From a bacterium (lineage in GTDB: Bacteria; Verrucomicrobiota; Verrucomicrobiia; Limisphaerales; UBA11358): a stretch of DNA of 64,000 bases. The stretch spans positions 79,108 through 143,107 of the forward strand of contig JAKAFL010000004.1 of assembly GCA_021817945.1 (NCBI GenBank), read 5' to 3'. This document shows positions 33,534 to 43,059 of the stretch, one piece after another (position 1 is the stretch's first letter; every line of letters begins with the position of its first letter). The position numbers were made by a program, and so were the translations under genes. The notes beneath the pieces are model-generated. The model saw nothing but the letters and a program-made list of their open reading frames with translations, searched no databases and was not told the origin of the DNA.

Positions 33534-34208
33534 ATGCGCATACTCGTGGTGGAAGATGAGCGGAAGACGGCCTCGTTTGTGCGGAAGGCCCTGCAAACCG
33601 AAGGTTTTGCGGTGGACCTCTGCACAAACGGGGCGGACGCTCTCAATGCCGCCAAATCCACCCCTTTCGACGCCATCGTGCTGGACATCATGCTCCCCGG
33701 TCGGGACGGCCTGAGTGTGCTGCAACTGTTGCGGTCACAGAAAAACAGCACCCCCGTCCTGCTGCTTTCCGCCCGGGGCGAGGTGAATGAGAGAGTGGCG
33801 GGATTGAATGCCGGTGCGGATGACTACCTGCCCAAGCCTTTTGAACTAAGCGAACTGGTGGCGCGGGTTCGCGCGCTCACCCGCCGGACCGGCGACAATA
33901 AATCCACACTCCTGCGGGTGGCAGACCTCACCCTGGACACACTCACCCACCGGGCACAGCGCGCCGGGGTGGAAATCGAGCTGACCTCCAGGGAATACCG
34001 CCTGCTGGAATTGCTCATGCGTTCCACCAACCGCCTCTGCGGCCGGATGATGATCATAGAAAAAGTCTGGGACTATGATTTCGACCCCGGCACCAACCTG
34101 GTGGACGTGTACATCAGCCGCCTGCGTGAAAAAATTGACGCCTCATTTGAACCCAAGCTGCTGCACACCGTTCGCGGGATGGGCTATGTTCTGAAGGAGC
34201 AGACATGA
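33534..34208 (+). CDS. OmpR-family response regulator, CusR/CopR type
   Basis: 224 residues. Receiver domain: acidic pair E7-D8 (VVEDERKTA), phosphoacceptor near D51 (AIVLDIMLPGRDG), switch Ser in LLLSARGEV, Lys in LPKPFELSEL. Winged helix at 125-222 (IELTSREYRLLELLMRSTNR, VDVYISRLREKID, VRGMGYVLKEQ). The operator upstream of the operon has the CusR core, so the likely target is its own operon. The stop overlaps the kinase start (ATGA), so the two are co-translated. The inducing signal is probably a metal, from the operator and pump context. Confidence 0.9.
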   Translation: MRILVVEDERKTASFVRKALQTEGFAVDLCTNGADALNAAKSTPFDAIVLDIMLPGRDGLSVLQLLRSQKNSTPVLLLSARGEVNERVAGLNAGADDYLPKPFELSELVARVRALTRRTGDNKSTLLRVADLTLDTLTHRAQRAGVEIELTSREYRLLELLMRSTNRLCGRMMIIEKVWDYDFDPGTNLVDVYISRLREKIDASFEPKLLHTVRGMGYVLKEQT

Positions 34209-35314
34209 CTGTCCGGACAAGACTCACCTTCTGGTACGCAGGCATCCTGTCCCTTTCCCTTTTTCTGATGGGCTGGGGCACCTACCAGGAAATTGACGAG
34301 CAACTCCGGCATGAACACCGTCATCGTCCTGCCGAACGGGCACTGAGCGAGGCGATGGAAATGCTGGTGCAGGTTGGGCTGCCGGCCCTGGCGCTGGGAC
34401 TGGCCGGGGGGTGGTGGCTCACCCGGCGCGCCCTCGCGCCAGTCATCAAACTCACCTCCGCAGTCCAAGCCGTCCGCGAAAACAACCTGGCCCAGAAAAT
34501 ACCGCGAACCGGCAATGGCGATGAACTGGACCGCCTCACCGATGTTTTCAACGACATGATGGTCCGCCTGGATGATTCCTTCAAGCGAACCCGGGAATTC
34601 ACCCTTCATGCCTCCCACGAGTTGAAAACGCCGCTGACCATCCTGTGCGCGGAAATGGAAACCGTGCTTCGGGAGGATTCCGCATCCGCAGCGGAACGCG
34701 ACCGCGTGGCCAGCCAGTTGGACGAACTGCGTCGGCTGGCCCGGATCGTGGATCATCTCACCCTTCTGGCCAAGGCGGACGCGGGCCAGGTGCCACTTCA
34801 ACTGGAACCACTTCCCTTGCACGAACTGGTGCGCGATAATTTTGACGATTTGAAAATCCTTGCTGAACCGCATTCCATCCAAGTGAGGCTGAGCGCATGC
34901 CAGCCCGCGGTGGTTTTGGGAGACAAACACCGCTTGCGGCAGATGCTCCTGAACCTGGCTGATAACGCCATAAAACATAACCGCACGAATGGCTCTGTGG
35001 AGCTGAGCCTGACGTGCGAACCAGGCTGGGCGGTTTTCACCATTCAAAACAGCGGCCCGGGCATTCCACCCGGGCAATTGCCACTGGTCTTTGACCGGTT
35101 TTTCAGGATACAAGCAGAGCAAACGGATCAAACCGGGAATACGGTTTCCCGGGAGGGCAGCGGTTTGGGCCTGAGCATTGTCCGCTGGATCGTGGTGGCT
35201 CACCACGGCGCCATCACCCTGGATTCCGTGCCGGAAAAAACCACCACCGCCTCGTTGCGCCTGCCACTTTTTAACGAGGACAGACCTGCGGCGACAAATC
35301 CAGTGAAGCCTTGA
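34205..35314 (+). CDS. Sensor histidine kinase
   Basis: 369 residues. First transmembrane helix near 8-22 (FWYAGILSLSLFLMG), a very short periplasmic loop, second helix near 58-75 (QVGLPALALGLAGGWW), HAMP-like linker (ALAPVIKLTSAVQAVRENNL), H box FTLHASHELKTPLTIL, N box LNLADNAIKHN, G1 NSGPGIPPG (Asn in place of the usual Asp), F box VFDRFFRI, G2 GSGLGLSIV. The periplasmic loop of only about 35 residues carries a His run (RHEHRHR), a possible metal-sensing site instead of the large CusS sensor domain. It phosphorylates the regulator encoded just before it. Confidence 0.88.
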   Translation: MTVRTRLTFWYAGILSLSLFLMGWGTYQEIDEQLRHEHRHRPAERALSEAMEMLVQVGLPALALGLAGGWWLTRRALAPVIKLTSAVQAVRENNLAQKIPRTGNGDELDRLTDVFNDMMVRLDDSFKRTREFTLHASHELKTPLTILCAEMETVLREDSASAAERDRVASQLDELRRLARIVDHLTLLAKADAGQVPLQLEPLPLHELVRDNFDDLKILAEPHSIQVRLSACQPAVVLGDKHRLRQMLLNLADNAIKHNRTNGSVELSLTCEPGWAVFTIQNSGPGIPPGQLPLVFDRFFRIQAEQTDQTGNTVSREGSGLGLSIVRWIVVAHHGAITLDSVPEKTTTASLRLPLFNEDRPAATNPVKP

Positions 35315-36816
35315 ATATTTCCTTGAAATCCGCCCTTGCTGACATGGCAACCCCACATCACACCACCCAATCCTGCGAGACGGGTCCGCGCAAGATTTTG
35401 GGGACTGGATCCGTGGTGCGTTGGATCTGGATGACAGTGCTGGTGGCCAGCGCGGGTTGCGCCACCTATCAACCGCAACCATTGGATCCAGGCAAAAGCC
35501 TGGATGACTGGGACGGGCGGAGCCTGAACAGCCCCGGACTGCGAGCCTTTTTGGCCACCAACGGGGTTGCGATGCCCAAGGCTGGACAACCTTGGAATTT
35601 GAAGCAGTTGACTCTGGCAGCCCTGGACTTTCAGCCGGCCTTGGCCGAGGCGCGCACGCAACTTTTATCCGCCCAAGCCGCTCAAATCACGGCAGGCGAG
35701 CGACCCAACCCATCCGTGACCGTCACGCCGGGGTATGATTCCCAAATTCCCGGCAGCCCAAGCCCGTGGTTGGTGCCGTTATCCTTCGATCTTCCGCTGG
35801 AGACCGCCGGGAAACGGGGGAAACGGATGGCAGAGGCGCGTGCCCAGGCCGAGGCGGCGCGGTGGACACTGGCTGGCGCAGTATGGCAGGTTCGCAGCCA
35901 GGTGCGCGCGGCCCTGGCCAACCTCCATGCCCAACTCCTGATCACTTCCATTTTGGAGGACGAAGCCACGGAACAAAACCGGCTTGTCCAATTGCTGGAA
36001 GACCAGTTCAAAGCGGGGTCGCTTTCCGGGTATGAACTGACCCAAGCACGCATCAATGCTGCCAACACCCTTCTGGCAAAGCTCGATGCCCAAACCAAAG
36101 CCACCCAAGCCAGGTTGGACCTCGCCCGCACCCTGGGCCTGCCATCCAAAGCCCTCCTGAATGTCCGCCTCGATTTCAAAGAACTGGATGCCGCGCCGGG
36201 TTACCTGAACAAGTCAGACATTCGCCGGGAAACCCTGCTCAACCGGTCTGATATCCGAGCCGCCCTGGCCAGTTACGCCGCCACCGAGGCAGCATTGCAA
36301 TTGGAAATCGCCAACCAATACCCAGACATCCATCTGGGACCAGGTTATGCCTGGAACAACGGCAGCGCCGGAGACAACGAATGGAGCCTGGGCCTGACCC
36401 TTTCCCTGCCTGTTTTCAACCACAACGAGGGACCTGTGGCCCAAGCCGAGGCCAATCGCCAGGCCGCTGCCGCCCATTTCCTGACAGTGCAAGCCAACGC
36501 CGAGGCGGACCTCGACAGCGCCCTGGCCGGATGGCATGCCGCGCAACAACAAATCCAGGCTGCCCATGCCATGCTGGAACAGTCCCGCAAACTGCTCGAT
36601 TCTGCGCGCGCCCAAGCCCGTTCTGGCGAAAGCGCGCCCGCCGCCGTTGCCGAAGCCGAAGTGGGATTTGCCGCCGCACGCCAGGCGGATATCAATGCGG
36701 TCATTCAAGGCCAACAGGCCCTGGGCCAACTCGAGGATGTGATTCAATATCCACTCGCCCCCGCCCCTGCCAGCATCCAACCCAAACCCGACACCAACCA
36801 TCCCCTTTCGCCATGA
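35311..36816 (+). CDS. TolC-family outer membrane efflux lipoprotein (CusC-like)
   Basis: About 490-500 residues; the start is uncertain between a TTG overlapping the kinase stop (35311) and an ATG at 35344. A signal with lipobox (MTVLVASAGC) indicates a lipid-anchored outer membrane channel. Two similar halves follow, each with long helices: LAALDFQPALAEARTQLLSA, MAEARAQAEAARWTL, and LLNRSDIRAALASYAATEAA, VAQAEANRQAAAAHFLTVQA. The TolC-type beta-barrel strands are PSVTVTPGYDSQI and HLGPGYAWNNG. It forms the outer exit of the tripartite pump with the next two genes. Confidence 0.85.
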   Translation: MNISLKSALADMATPHHTTQSCETGPRKILGTGSVVRWIWMTVLVASAGCATYQPQPLDPGKSLDDWDGRSLNSPGLRAFLATNGVAMPKAGQPWNLKQLTLAALDFQPALAEARTQLLSAQAAQITAGERPNPSVTVTPGYDSQIPGSPSPWLVPLSFDLPLETAGKRGKRMAEARAQAEAARWTLAGAVWQVRSQVRAALANLHAQLLITSILEDEATEQNRLVQLLEDQFKAGSLSGYELTQARINAANTLLAKLDAQTKATQARLDLARTLGLPSKALLNVRLDFKELDAAPGYLNKSDIRRETLLNRSDIRAALASYAATEAALQLEIANQYPDIHLGPGYAWNNGSAGDNEWSLGLTLSLPVFNHNEGPVAQAEANRQAAAAHFLTVQANAEADLDSALAGWHAAQQQIQAAHAMLEQSRKLLDSARAQARSGESAPAAVAEAEVGFAAARQADINAVIQGQQALGQLEDVIQYPLAPAPASIQPKPDTNHPLSP

Positions 36817-37871
36817 AATCCAGATTGATTGTCCTTTGTCTTCTCCTGGCGCTGGCCAGCCTCGCCATTTTTGGCATCCACTATGAATTCACCCACGCCG
36901 CCGCGCCGGATGCGGATGACCAGGCACCGGATGTCACCCCGCTGGTGACGGTTCAGGCCGAGCCTTTGAAGCGGTTGACCCTGGAGAGCTTCCTTGATGT
37001 TTTCGGAACCATCCTGCCCTCGCCCGCAGGACCGGGCCAGCCGGCGGCGGATGCGCCACTGGCTGCCCCAGCCGCAGGAGTGGTGGCCCGTGTCAATGTG
37101 ATCCCCGGCCAGGAAGTCACCAATGGACAAGTGCTGGTGACCCTGAATGGGGGCAACTCCACCGCCGAAAACGCCGCTCAGGAAGTCGCCAGGCAGGAAT
37201 TGCTTTATTCTGAGCATGACACCTCACAAAAGGCCCTTCAAGATGCCCGGGCCCAACTGGCTCTGCTGGAAATCAGAGCCCCATTTGACGGCACGGTGGT
37301 AAGCGTTTCCGCCAAGCCCGGCGCAGCCACAGACCCCGCATCCACCGCCGTGGAGATCATGAACCTGCGCCGCCTCGCCGTGGAAATGCAGGTGCCCATG
37401 GACCAATCCGCCCCACTCCAGCCAGGTCTTCCAGTCAGGATTGCAGGCAAACCTGGGATTCAAACCGTCCTGTGGCGCATCAGTCCCGCACTGGATACCA
37501 ATAATGACACCGTGCATGCGTGGGCCTTGCTGCCACCGGAAACCAGCCTGCGTCCGGGCCAGTTTGTAAAACTGGAAATCCAGACCGCAAGGCATGTGGA
37601 TTGCCTGGCCGCACCGGCAGCCAGCGTGGTCACTGATGAGTCGGGCCATAGCACTCTTTCCCTGGTGGATGGCAGCCATTCGCGCCAGGTGGCCGTTCAA
37701 ACCGGGTTGCGCCAGGATGACTGGGTGGAAGTCATTGGCAATGATCTCAAACCCGGCGACAGGGTGGTGACGGTGGGGGCCTACGCCCTCCCGGACCAAA
37801 CGCCCATCCATGTGCTGGACACCGATTCAAACACCAACCCAACCAATCCCCATACCGACCCGGCACCATGA
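36813..37871 (+). CDS. RND periplasmic adaptor (membrane fusion protein)
   Basis: 352 residues, ATG inside the preceding stop (ATGA). An N-terminal signal/anchor (MKSRLIVLCLLLALASLAIF). Lipoyl/hairpin region: APAAGVVARVNVIPGQEVTN, then VARQELLYSEHDTSQKALQD and LEIRAPFDGTVVSVSAKPGA. Beta-barrel and membrane-proximal domain follow (RPGQFVKLEIQ, VEVIGNDLKPGDRVVTVG). The alpha-hairpin is very short, about 30 residues. It links the inner membrane pump to the outer channel. There are no CusB-type methionine metal sites that I can see. Confidence 0.87.
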   Translation: MKSRLIVLCLLLALASLAIFGIHYEFTHAAAPDADDQAPDVTPLVTVQAEPLKRLTLESFLDVFGTILPSPAGPGQPAADAPLAAPAAGVVARVNVIPGQEVTNGQVLVTLNGGNSTAENAAQEVARQELLYSEHDTSQKALQDARAQLALLEIRAPFDGTVVSVSAKPGAATDPASTAVEIMNLRRLAVEMQVPMDQSAPLQPGLPVRIAGKPGIQTVLWRISPALDTNNDTVHAWALLPPETSLRPGQFVKLEIQTARHVDCLAAPAASVVTDESGHSTLSLVDGSHSRQVAVQTGLRQDDWVEVIGNDLKPGDRVVTVGAYALPDQTPIHVLDTDSNTNPTNPHTDPAP

Positions 37872-40800
37872 GTTCCCAAGCCCGATCGCGCGTGGGGCAG
37901 TTTGCCACCCGCCATGCCATTTCCATCACCTTTATCGCCCTGATGCTTTGCCTGGCGGGATTTTTCTGCGCACGGCACACCCCCTCCTCAGTTTTTCCGC
38001 GCACGGATTTCCCCAGGGTCGTGGTCATGGTCAGTGATGGCATCACCCCCGCCAATGAAATGATGGCCACCATCACCCGTCCCATTGAAGAAGCCATGAA
38101 AGGCATTCCTGGCGTGACTTCGGTGCAGTCCTCCACCATGCAGGGATCCGCCGTGGTAAACGTCCTCTTCAACTGGGGCCAGGACATGTCCAAGGCTGAA
38201 CTTTATGTGATGGGCCAGCTCTCGCAAATCCGGGGCGACCTTCCCGCATCCGCCCAAACCGATGTTTCCAGGGTGGCCTTCTCCCTGAGCTACCCCATCA
38301 TCGGCATCAGCCTCACCAGTTCAACCCGCAATCCCATGGACTTGTACGACGAGGCGGTTTACCACATCAAACCCATGTTTTTGCAAATCCCGGGCGTTTC
38401 CGGCGTGGAAATCCTCGGCGGACGCGAGCCGGAATACCACGTGGAAGTGGATCCCCGCCGCCTGCTGGCCGCGCACCTGGCCCTCTCGGATGTGAGCGAC
38501 GCACTGGCCCGCAACAACCTTTACGCCTCCGCTGGAATGGTCGAGCAAAACTACCATCTCTACCTGACCACCGTGGATGGACGGGTGCGCACGCCGCAGG
38601 ACCTGGAAAACCTGCCCGTTGGCGGCACTCCCGGTCACCCGGTGCGGGTGCGGGACATTGGCGAGGTGCAAAAGCAGCCCGCGCCCGCCTACATGGACAT
38701 CACGGCGCAGGGGCGGCAGGCCGTTTTGTTCAACATCGAAAGCCAGCCCGAGGCCAGCATCCTGCAAATCGCAGCAGACCTGCGGCGGGATTTGAACCAG
38801 TTGCACCGGCAGTTGCCGCCGGACATGCACCTGGATTTCTTCTATGACCAATCCCAGTTCGTCCAGGATTCCGTGGGAAGCGTTCGCGATGCCATGATTT
38901 TCGGGGTGATCCTTTCGGTGCTCATCCTCTTTTTCTTCCTGAAAAACTGGGGCAGCGTCTGGACGGCCATCGTCACCATCCCCATTTCCGTCCTGATCAC
39001 CTGCGTGGTCATCAAACTGGCCGGAATGAGCTTTGACATGATGACCCTCGGGGGGATAGCCGCCTCGATAGGACTGATCATAGACGACGCCATTGTGGTG
39101 GTGGAGGCCATGTGCCACAAGCTGACTGAGGGCGGCGATCGCCTGGCAGGGATTCATGCCGCCATGGGTGAGATTATCCGCGCCCTGGTGGGATCCACAC
39201 TCACACCGGTGGTGGTTTTTCTGCCGCTGGCTTTCCTGGATGGCATGGCCGGGGTGTTTTTCCGGGCGCTGGGCCTGACCATGGTGGTGATCCTGCTCAT
39301 CTCACTCCTGCTGGCCGTGACCCTGACCCCCTCGCTCGCAGCCTGGCTCATCCGGGGCAAAATGAAAGCCTCCTCCACAGGCCAGGAAGCCGGATTCCTG
39401 CTGCGCCCCGTGCTGCGCATCTATGAAAAGGCCGTGCGACTGGCGCTGAACAATGCATGGCTGACGCTGCTCGGATGCGGTGTCCTCCTGATTTGCGGCG
39501 TCTTCATCTACCTCCAATTGCAGACCGATTTTCTTCCCAGTTTCGACGAGGGCGGCTTCGTGATGGATTTCAACGCGCCGCCCGGAACCAGCCTGACGGA
39601 GTCCTCCAGGATTTTGGATGAGGCGGAGCAAAGCATCCGCACCAACAAGGACATCGAGGGATATTCCCGAAGGTTGGGCACCCAGCTGGGCCCATTCATC
39701 ACGGAACCTTACCGCGGGGATTATTTGATCAAACTCAAACCTCATCGAAACCACACCACCGACGAAGTCCTGGCACAAATGCGGCAGGATTTCAACCAGC
39801 GCTTCCCGGTTATCCAGTGGGACTTTCATGGCTACCTGGATGACCTCATGGGCGATCTGCAAATGGCCCCGGATCCAATCCAGATTTACCTGTATTCACC
39901 CGACCCGGCGTGGCTTCAGACTCACGCATCGCTCGTGGAGGAGGAGATCAAAAAAATCCCCGGCGTGGTGGATACCTTCAACGGCCTGACTGAAACCGGG
40001 CCCTCCATCAACCTTCGCCTTCGTCCACTCGCGGCCCAACGCTTCGGGTTTACCACTCAAAGCCTGGCCGATGCCGTCAATGCCGCCATGAACGGGACGG
40101 TGGCTTCCACCTTCTTGCAAGGCGATCATCTGGTCAATGTGCGGGTGGTTGCCAGGCCCGGCTCGGCAGACCAGGTGGACAAGATCGAACACCTCACGGT
40201 GCGTGCCCCCAATGGAGCCCTGCTCCAGGTGGAACAACTGGCCGAGGTTGAAGTCGCGCCGGGTGAACCCGAACTGAACCGAAAAGACCTCAGGCAGGAG
40301 GACATGGTCACCGCCAGGTTGCAAGGCGTGGACTTGGGAACTGCCATGCGCGAAATCCAGGCCAGATTAAATCAAGCCAACTGGCTCCCGCCCGGCAGCG
40401 TGGAATATGGCGGCCTCTACCAACAGCAACAACAATCCTTTCTAAACCTGGCCATGGTTCTTGGCGCAGCCATTCTCCTGGTTTTCACCGTCCTCTTGAT
40501 TGAATTCCGCTCCTTCTATGAACCCACGGCCATTGTCTTCGGCGCAGTCCTGGCCCTGGTCGGCTCCCTGGCCGCCCTTTGGATCACCGGCATCACTCTG
40601 AATATCGTCTCCCTGCTGGGCATGATCATCGGCGTGGGCATTGTGGCCAAAAATGGCATCCTCGTGCTGGATTATTACCATCAACTCATCCTTTCAGGGA
40701 TCACGCCAGCCGATGCCTTGATCAAAGCCGGACACCGCCGGCTCAGGCCTGTGCTGATGACCTCCCTGGCTGCCGGATTGGGAATGCTGCCATTGGCTTA

Positions 40801-40957
40801 TGGGGTGGGCACGGGCGCCCAGATGTTGCAACCCTTGGGTATCACCGTGATCGGTTCATTGTTAATGTCCGTCCTGCTCTCACTCATCGCCACTCCCACA
40901 CTCTTTTTTGTCTTCCTGCGCCTTCACCAAAAATGGCTCAAAAATGAGCGGCAGTAA
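37868..40957 (+). CDS. RND-family inner membrane efflux pump
   Basis: 1029 residues, ATGA overlap with the adaptor gene. Typical RND layout: helix 1 (ITFIALMLCLAGFF), a large periplasmic loop (PVEEAMKGIPGV-type TRPIEEAMKGIPGVTSVQSS), helices 2-6 with the proton-relay pair in helix 4 (GLIIDDAIVVVEAM), a second large loop (DFLPSFDEGGFVMDFNAPPG) and helices 8-12 (LLGMIIGVGIVAKNGILVLD). It uses proton entry to export substrates through the TolC-like channel. Sequence alone does not clearly separate heavy-metal (CzcA/CusA) from drug types. The CusR-type operator and the gene company favour metals. Confidence 0.88.
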   Translation: MSSQARSRVGQFATRHAISITFIALMLCLAGFFCARHTPSSVFPRTDFPRVVVMVSDGITPANEMMATITRPIEEAMKGIPGVTSVQSSTMQGSAVVNVLFNWGQDMSKAELYVMGQLSQIRGDLPASAQTDVSRVAFSLSYPIIGISLTSSTRNPMDLYDEAVYHIKPMFLQIPGVSGVEILGGREPEYHVEVDPRRLLAAHLALSDVSDALARNNLYASAGMVEQNYHLYLTTVDGRVRTPQDLENLPVGGTPGHPVRVRDIGEVQKQPAPAYMDITAQGRQAVLFNIESQPEASILQIAADLRRDLNQLHRQLPPDMHLDFFYDQSQFVQDSVGSVRDAMIFGVILSVLILFFFLKNWGSVWTAIVTIPISVLITCVVIKLAGMSFDMMTLGGIAASIGLIIDDAIVVVEAMCHKLTEGGDRLAGIHAAMGEIIRALVGSTLTPVVVFLPLAFLDGMAGVFFRALGLTMVVILLISLLLAVTLTPSLAAWLIRGKMKASSTGQEAGFLLRPVLRIYEKAVRLALNNAWLTLLGCGVLLICGVFIYLQLQTDFLPSFDEGGFVMDFNAPPGTSLTESSRILDEAEQSIRTNKDIEGYSRRLGTQLGPFITEPYRGDYLIKLKPHRNHTTDEVLAQMRQDFNQRFPVIQWDFHGYLDDLMGDLQMAPDPIQIYLYSPDPAWLQTHASLVEEEIKKIPGVVDTFNGLTETGPSINLRLRPLAAQRFGFTTQSLADAVNAAMNGTVASTFLQGDHLVNVRVVARPGSADQVDKIEHLTVRAPNGALLQVEQLAEVEVAPGEPELNRKDLRQEDMVTARLQGVDLGTAMREIQARLNQANWLPPGSVEYGGLYQQQQQSFLNLAMVLGAAILLVFTVLLIEFRSFYEPTAIVFGAVLALVGSLAALWITGITLNIVSLLGMIIGVGIVAKNGILVLDYYHQLILSGITPADALIKAGHRRLRPVLMTSLAAGLGMLPLAYGVGTGAQMLQPLGITVIGSLLMSVLLSLIATPTLFFVFLRLHQKWLKNERQ

Positions 40958-41464
40958 ACCATCCCAGGAGCAAATTCCGGGGCATTGCACAATGTCTGGG
41001 CACAGACACGGCGCCCGAAGCGAGCTTCGCGGTGAAAGAGTCAGTCGAGACTGCCCCTTTCATGACAGTAAGACTTTCCATTTTTGCATCCTGTCCATGC
41101 TGTTCATCCTGTCTCGATTTCCTGCCGGGTTCACCATCGAGGCCCTTGCCCTTGCGCATGATGTCGCACACAGATTTGAGCAATGCGCCGGGGGGATTGG
41201 TTTGCAATTGTTAAACACGAAAACGAAATTGGGAAGCAGTCCCATCTCGGTTCCGGTTACCGAATGATATGTATCCCACGAAAATGCCACCCTATACGGC
41301 TTCCAACCTAGACGGGGTTCCTTGGGACGGAACCAGATGGGTGACCGAACGGATCACCTCCCGCAAGGGAGGAATACATCCAAACCAACGACAGAAATGA
41401 CAGGCACGAATTGCACCTTGGACGCCGCCCGCAACGACCCGGAAAAACCAAGACAGCTTTTAAC
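40958..41464. other. Intergenic stretch downstream of the RND pump
   Basis: About 500 bp without a supported gene. It contains small stem-loops (for example CCTCCCGCAAGGGAGG at 41358-41373). A GGGAAGCAGTCCC hairpin near 41230 was examined as a possible SRP RNA and rejected. Confidence 0.4.
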
Positions 41465-41632
41465 CCGAAAAGCGAAATGGAAAAAGTCAAGATGCGGCAA
41501 GATGCTGTAGCGGAAACTCTTTAAAAAATCAAAGCCATACCCAAAGCGCTGGTGAGGTTTTTCAAATGAGTTTGCGCCCGGTAGATTGAGGCAAATTGGC
41601 CTTTTGAATTTCGTTTTTCGGTTTAAACTGGG
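41465..41632 (+). repeat. Hairpin repeat A, copy 4 (upstream of ffh)
   Basis: CCGAAAAGCGAAATGGAAAA, GATGCGGCAAGATGCTG, then AAACTCTTTAAAAAATC ... GGTTTTTCAAATGAGTTT, GCGCCCGGTAGATTG and TTTCGTTTTTCGG. It ends 4 bp before the ffh start codon, so it forms the ffh leader and its hairpin may affect expression. Confidence 0.85.
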
Positions 41633-41635
41633 GAT

Positions 41636-42979
41636 ATGTTTGACGCATTAAGTTCAAAGCTCCAAAGCGCGTTTAAGAACCTGCGGGGACTTGGCAAGAT
41701 TTCCGAGGCCAATGTCAGCGAGGCGCTGAAGGAAGTGCGGATGGCGCTGCTGGAGGCGGATGTCCACTTCAAGGTCGCGCGGGATTTCATTGAGCGGGTG
41801 AAGGTGAAGGCCCTGGGCGCGGAGGTCATCCAAAGCGTCCATCCCGGGCAGCAAATCATCAAGTGTTTCAGCGACGAACTGGCTGCGCTGCTGGGTTCGG
41901 ACCATTCCGAACTGCGTCTGGATGGAAACCCCTCGATCCTGCTGATGGTGGGCCTGCATGGGTCGGGAAAAACCACCACCAGCGGCAAGCTGGCGCGGCT
42001 TCTGAAAAAGCAGGGGCGCGCGCCGCTCCTGGTGGCGGCGGATGTGTATCGTCCCGCCGCGATGGATCAACTGGAAACCCTGGGGCGACAGGTGGATGTG
42101 CCGGTTTTTTGCCTGAAAGGGGAGACGGATGTTTTAAAAATTGCGCGCGAGGCGCTGGCCCACGCCAACACCCAGGGCCGCAACGTCGTGATTTTTGACA
42201 CGGCGGGCCGCCTGCAAATTGACGAGCCGCTGGTGCAGGAACTGGTCCGGCTTCGCGACCTGGTCCGTCCGCAGGAAATCCTGCTGGTGCTGGATGCGGC
42301 CACCGGCCAGGAGGCGGTGAATGTGGCCACCCACTTTGATCAGGCGCTGAACATCACCGGATCCATACTCACCAAACTGGATGGCGATGCCCGCGGCGGC
42401 GCGGCATTAAGCCTGAAAACGGTGACGGGCAAGCCGATCAAATTTGCGGGCGTGGGGGAAAAACTCGATGAATTTGAGCCTTTTCATCCCGAGCGGATGG
42501 CTTCCCGCATCCTGGGAATGGGCGACGTGGTCAGCCTGGTGGAAAAAGCCGCCGAGGTGGTGAATGAGGAGGATGCCAAGCGCCTGGAAGAGAAGATGCG
42601 CAAGGGGGAATTCTCGCTGGAGGATTTTTTGGAACAATTGCGCGCGATGAAGAAACTGGGGTCGCTGGAAAGCATCGTGAAGATGCTGCCTGGAGGGGGC
42701 GAGGCCTTGAAGCAAATGGACATTTCCAAGCAGGAGAAGGAATTCCGCCGGATGGAAGGGATGGTATGCGCCATGACCCTGAAGGAGCGACGCAACCCCT
42801 CGATACTCAATGCCAGCCGGCGCCGAAGGATCGCGGGCGGGAGCGGGGTGACGGTGACGGAGCTCAATACCATGTTAAACAAGTATTTCCAGATGCAGCA
42901 AATGATGCGCAAGATGGGAAAGATGTCCAAATGGATGGCTAAGATGGGAGGGGGACTCCCAGGCATGATGCGGCGTTAG
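41636..42979 (+). CDS. ffh: Signal recognition particle protein (SRP54 homologue)
   Basis: 447 residues. Ffh binds 4.5S RNA and signal sequences and targets ribosomes to the membrane with FtsY. N domain helices (FDALSSKLQSAFKNLRGLGK, LLEADVHFKVARDFI). G domain: P-loop GLHGSGKTTTSGKLA, G2-like DVYRPAAMDQL, DTAGR, TKLDGDARGG. M domain: methionine-rich ending YFQMQQMMRKMGKMSKWMAK with the RNA-binding RRRRIAGGSG. It begins 4 bp after repeat A and is followed by an inverted copy of the same repeat at 43060. No 4.5S RNA gene was found beside it. Confidence 0.96.
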   Translation: MFDALSSKLQSAFKNLRGLGKISEANVSEALKEVRMALLEADVHFKVARDFIERVKVKALGAEVIQSVHPGQQIIKCFSDELAALLGSDHSELRLDGNPSILLMVGLHGSGKTTTSGKLARLLKKQGRAPLLVAADVYRPAAMDQLETLGRQVDVPVFCLKGETDVLKIAREALAHANTQGRNVVIFDTAGRLQIDEPLVQELVRLRDLVRPQEILLVLDAATGQEAVNVATHFDQALNITGSILTKLDGDARGGAALSLKTVTGKPIKFAGVGEKLDEFEPFHPERMASRILGMGDVVSLVEKAAEVVNEEDAKRLEEKMRKGEFSLEDFLEQLRAMKKLGSLESIVKMLPGGGEALKQMDISKQEKEFRRMEGMVCAMTLKERRNPSILNASRRRRIAGGSGVTVTELNTMLNKYFQMQQMMRKMGKMSKWMAKMGGGLPGMMRR

Positions 42980-43059
42980 AGCCTTTCCATTATAGCAGAC
43001 GCGGCGTGATTGGTTTGAAGAAATGAGGGGTTTTTCGGCTGGAGACCGTTTTGGCTTGG

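Noticed and set aside
32676..33725. 349-residue reverse frame
   Set aside because: Antisense to the YncE-like propeller and the start of the response regulator, both of which have strong family motifs.
36381..36812. Extended N-terminus for the adaptor protein
   Set aside because: The open frame overlaps the TolC-like gene; the ATG at 36813 gives a proper signal anchor and an ATGA overlap.
41215..41260. Possible SRP (4.5S) RNA next to ffh, from GGGAAGCAGTCCC
   Set aside because: The conserved SRP domain IV (GGAA-type tetraloop with AGCAG opposite an asymmetric loop) cannot be built; only a short hairpin forms.
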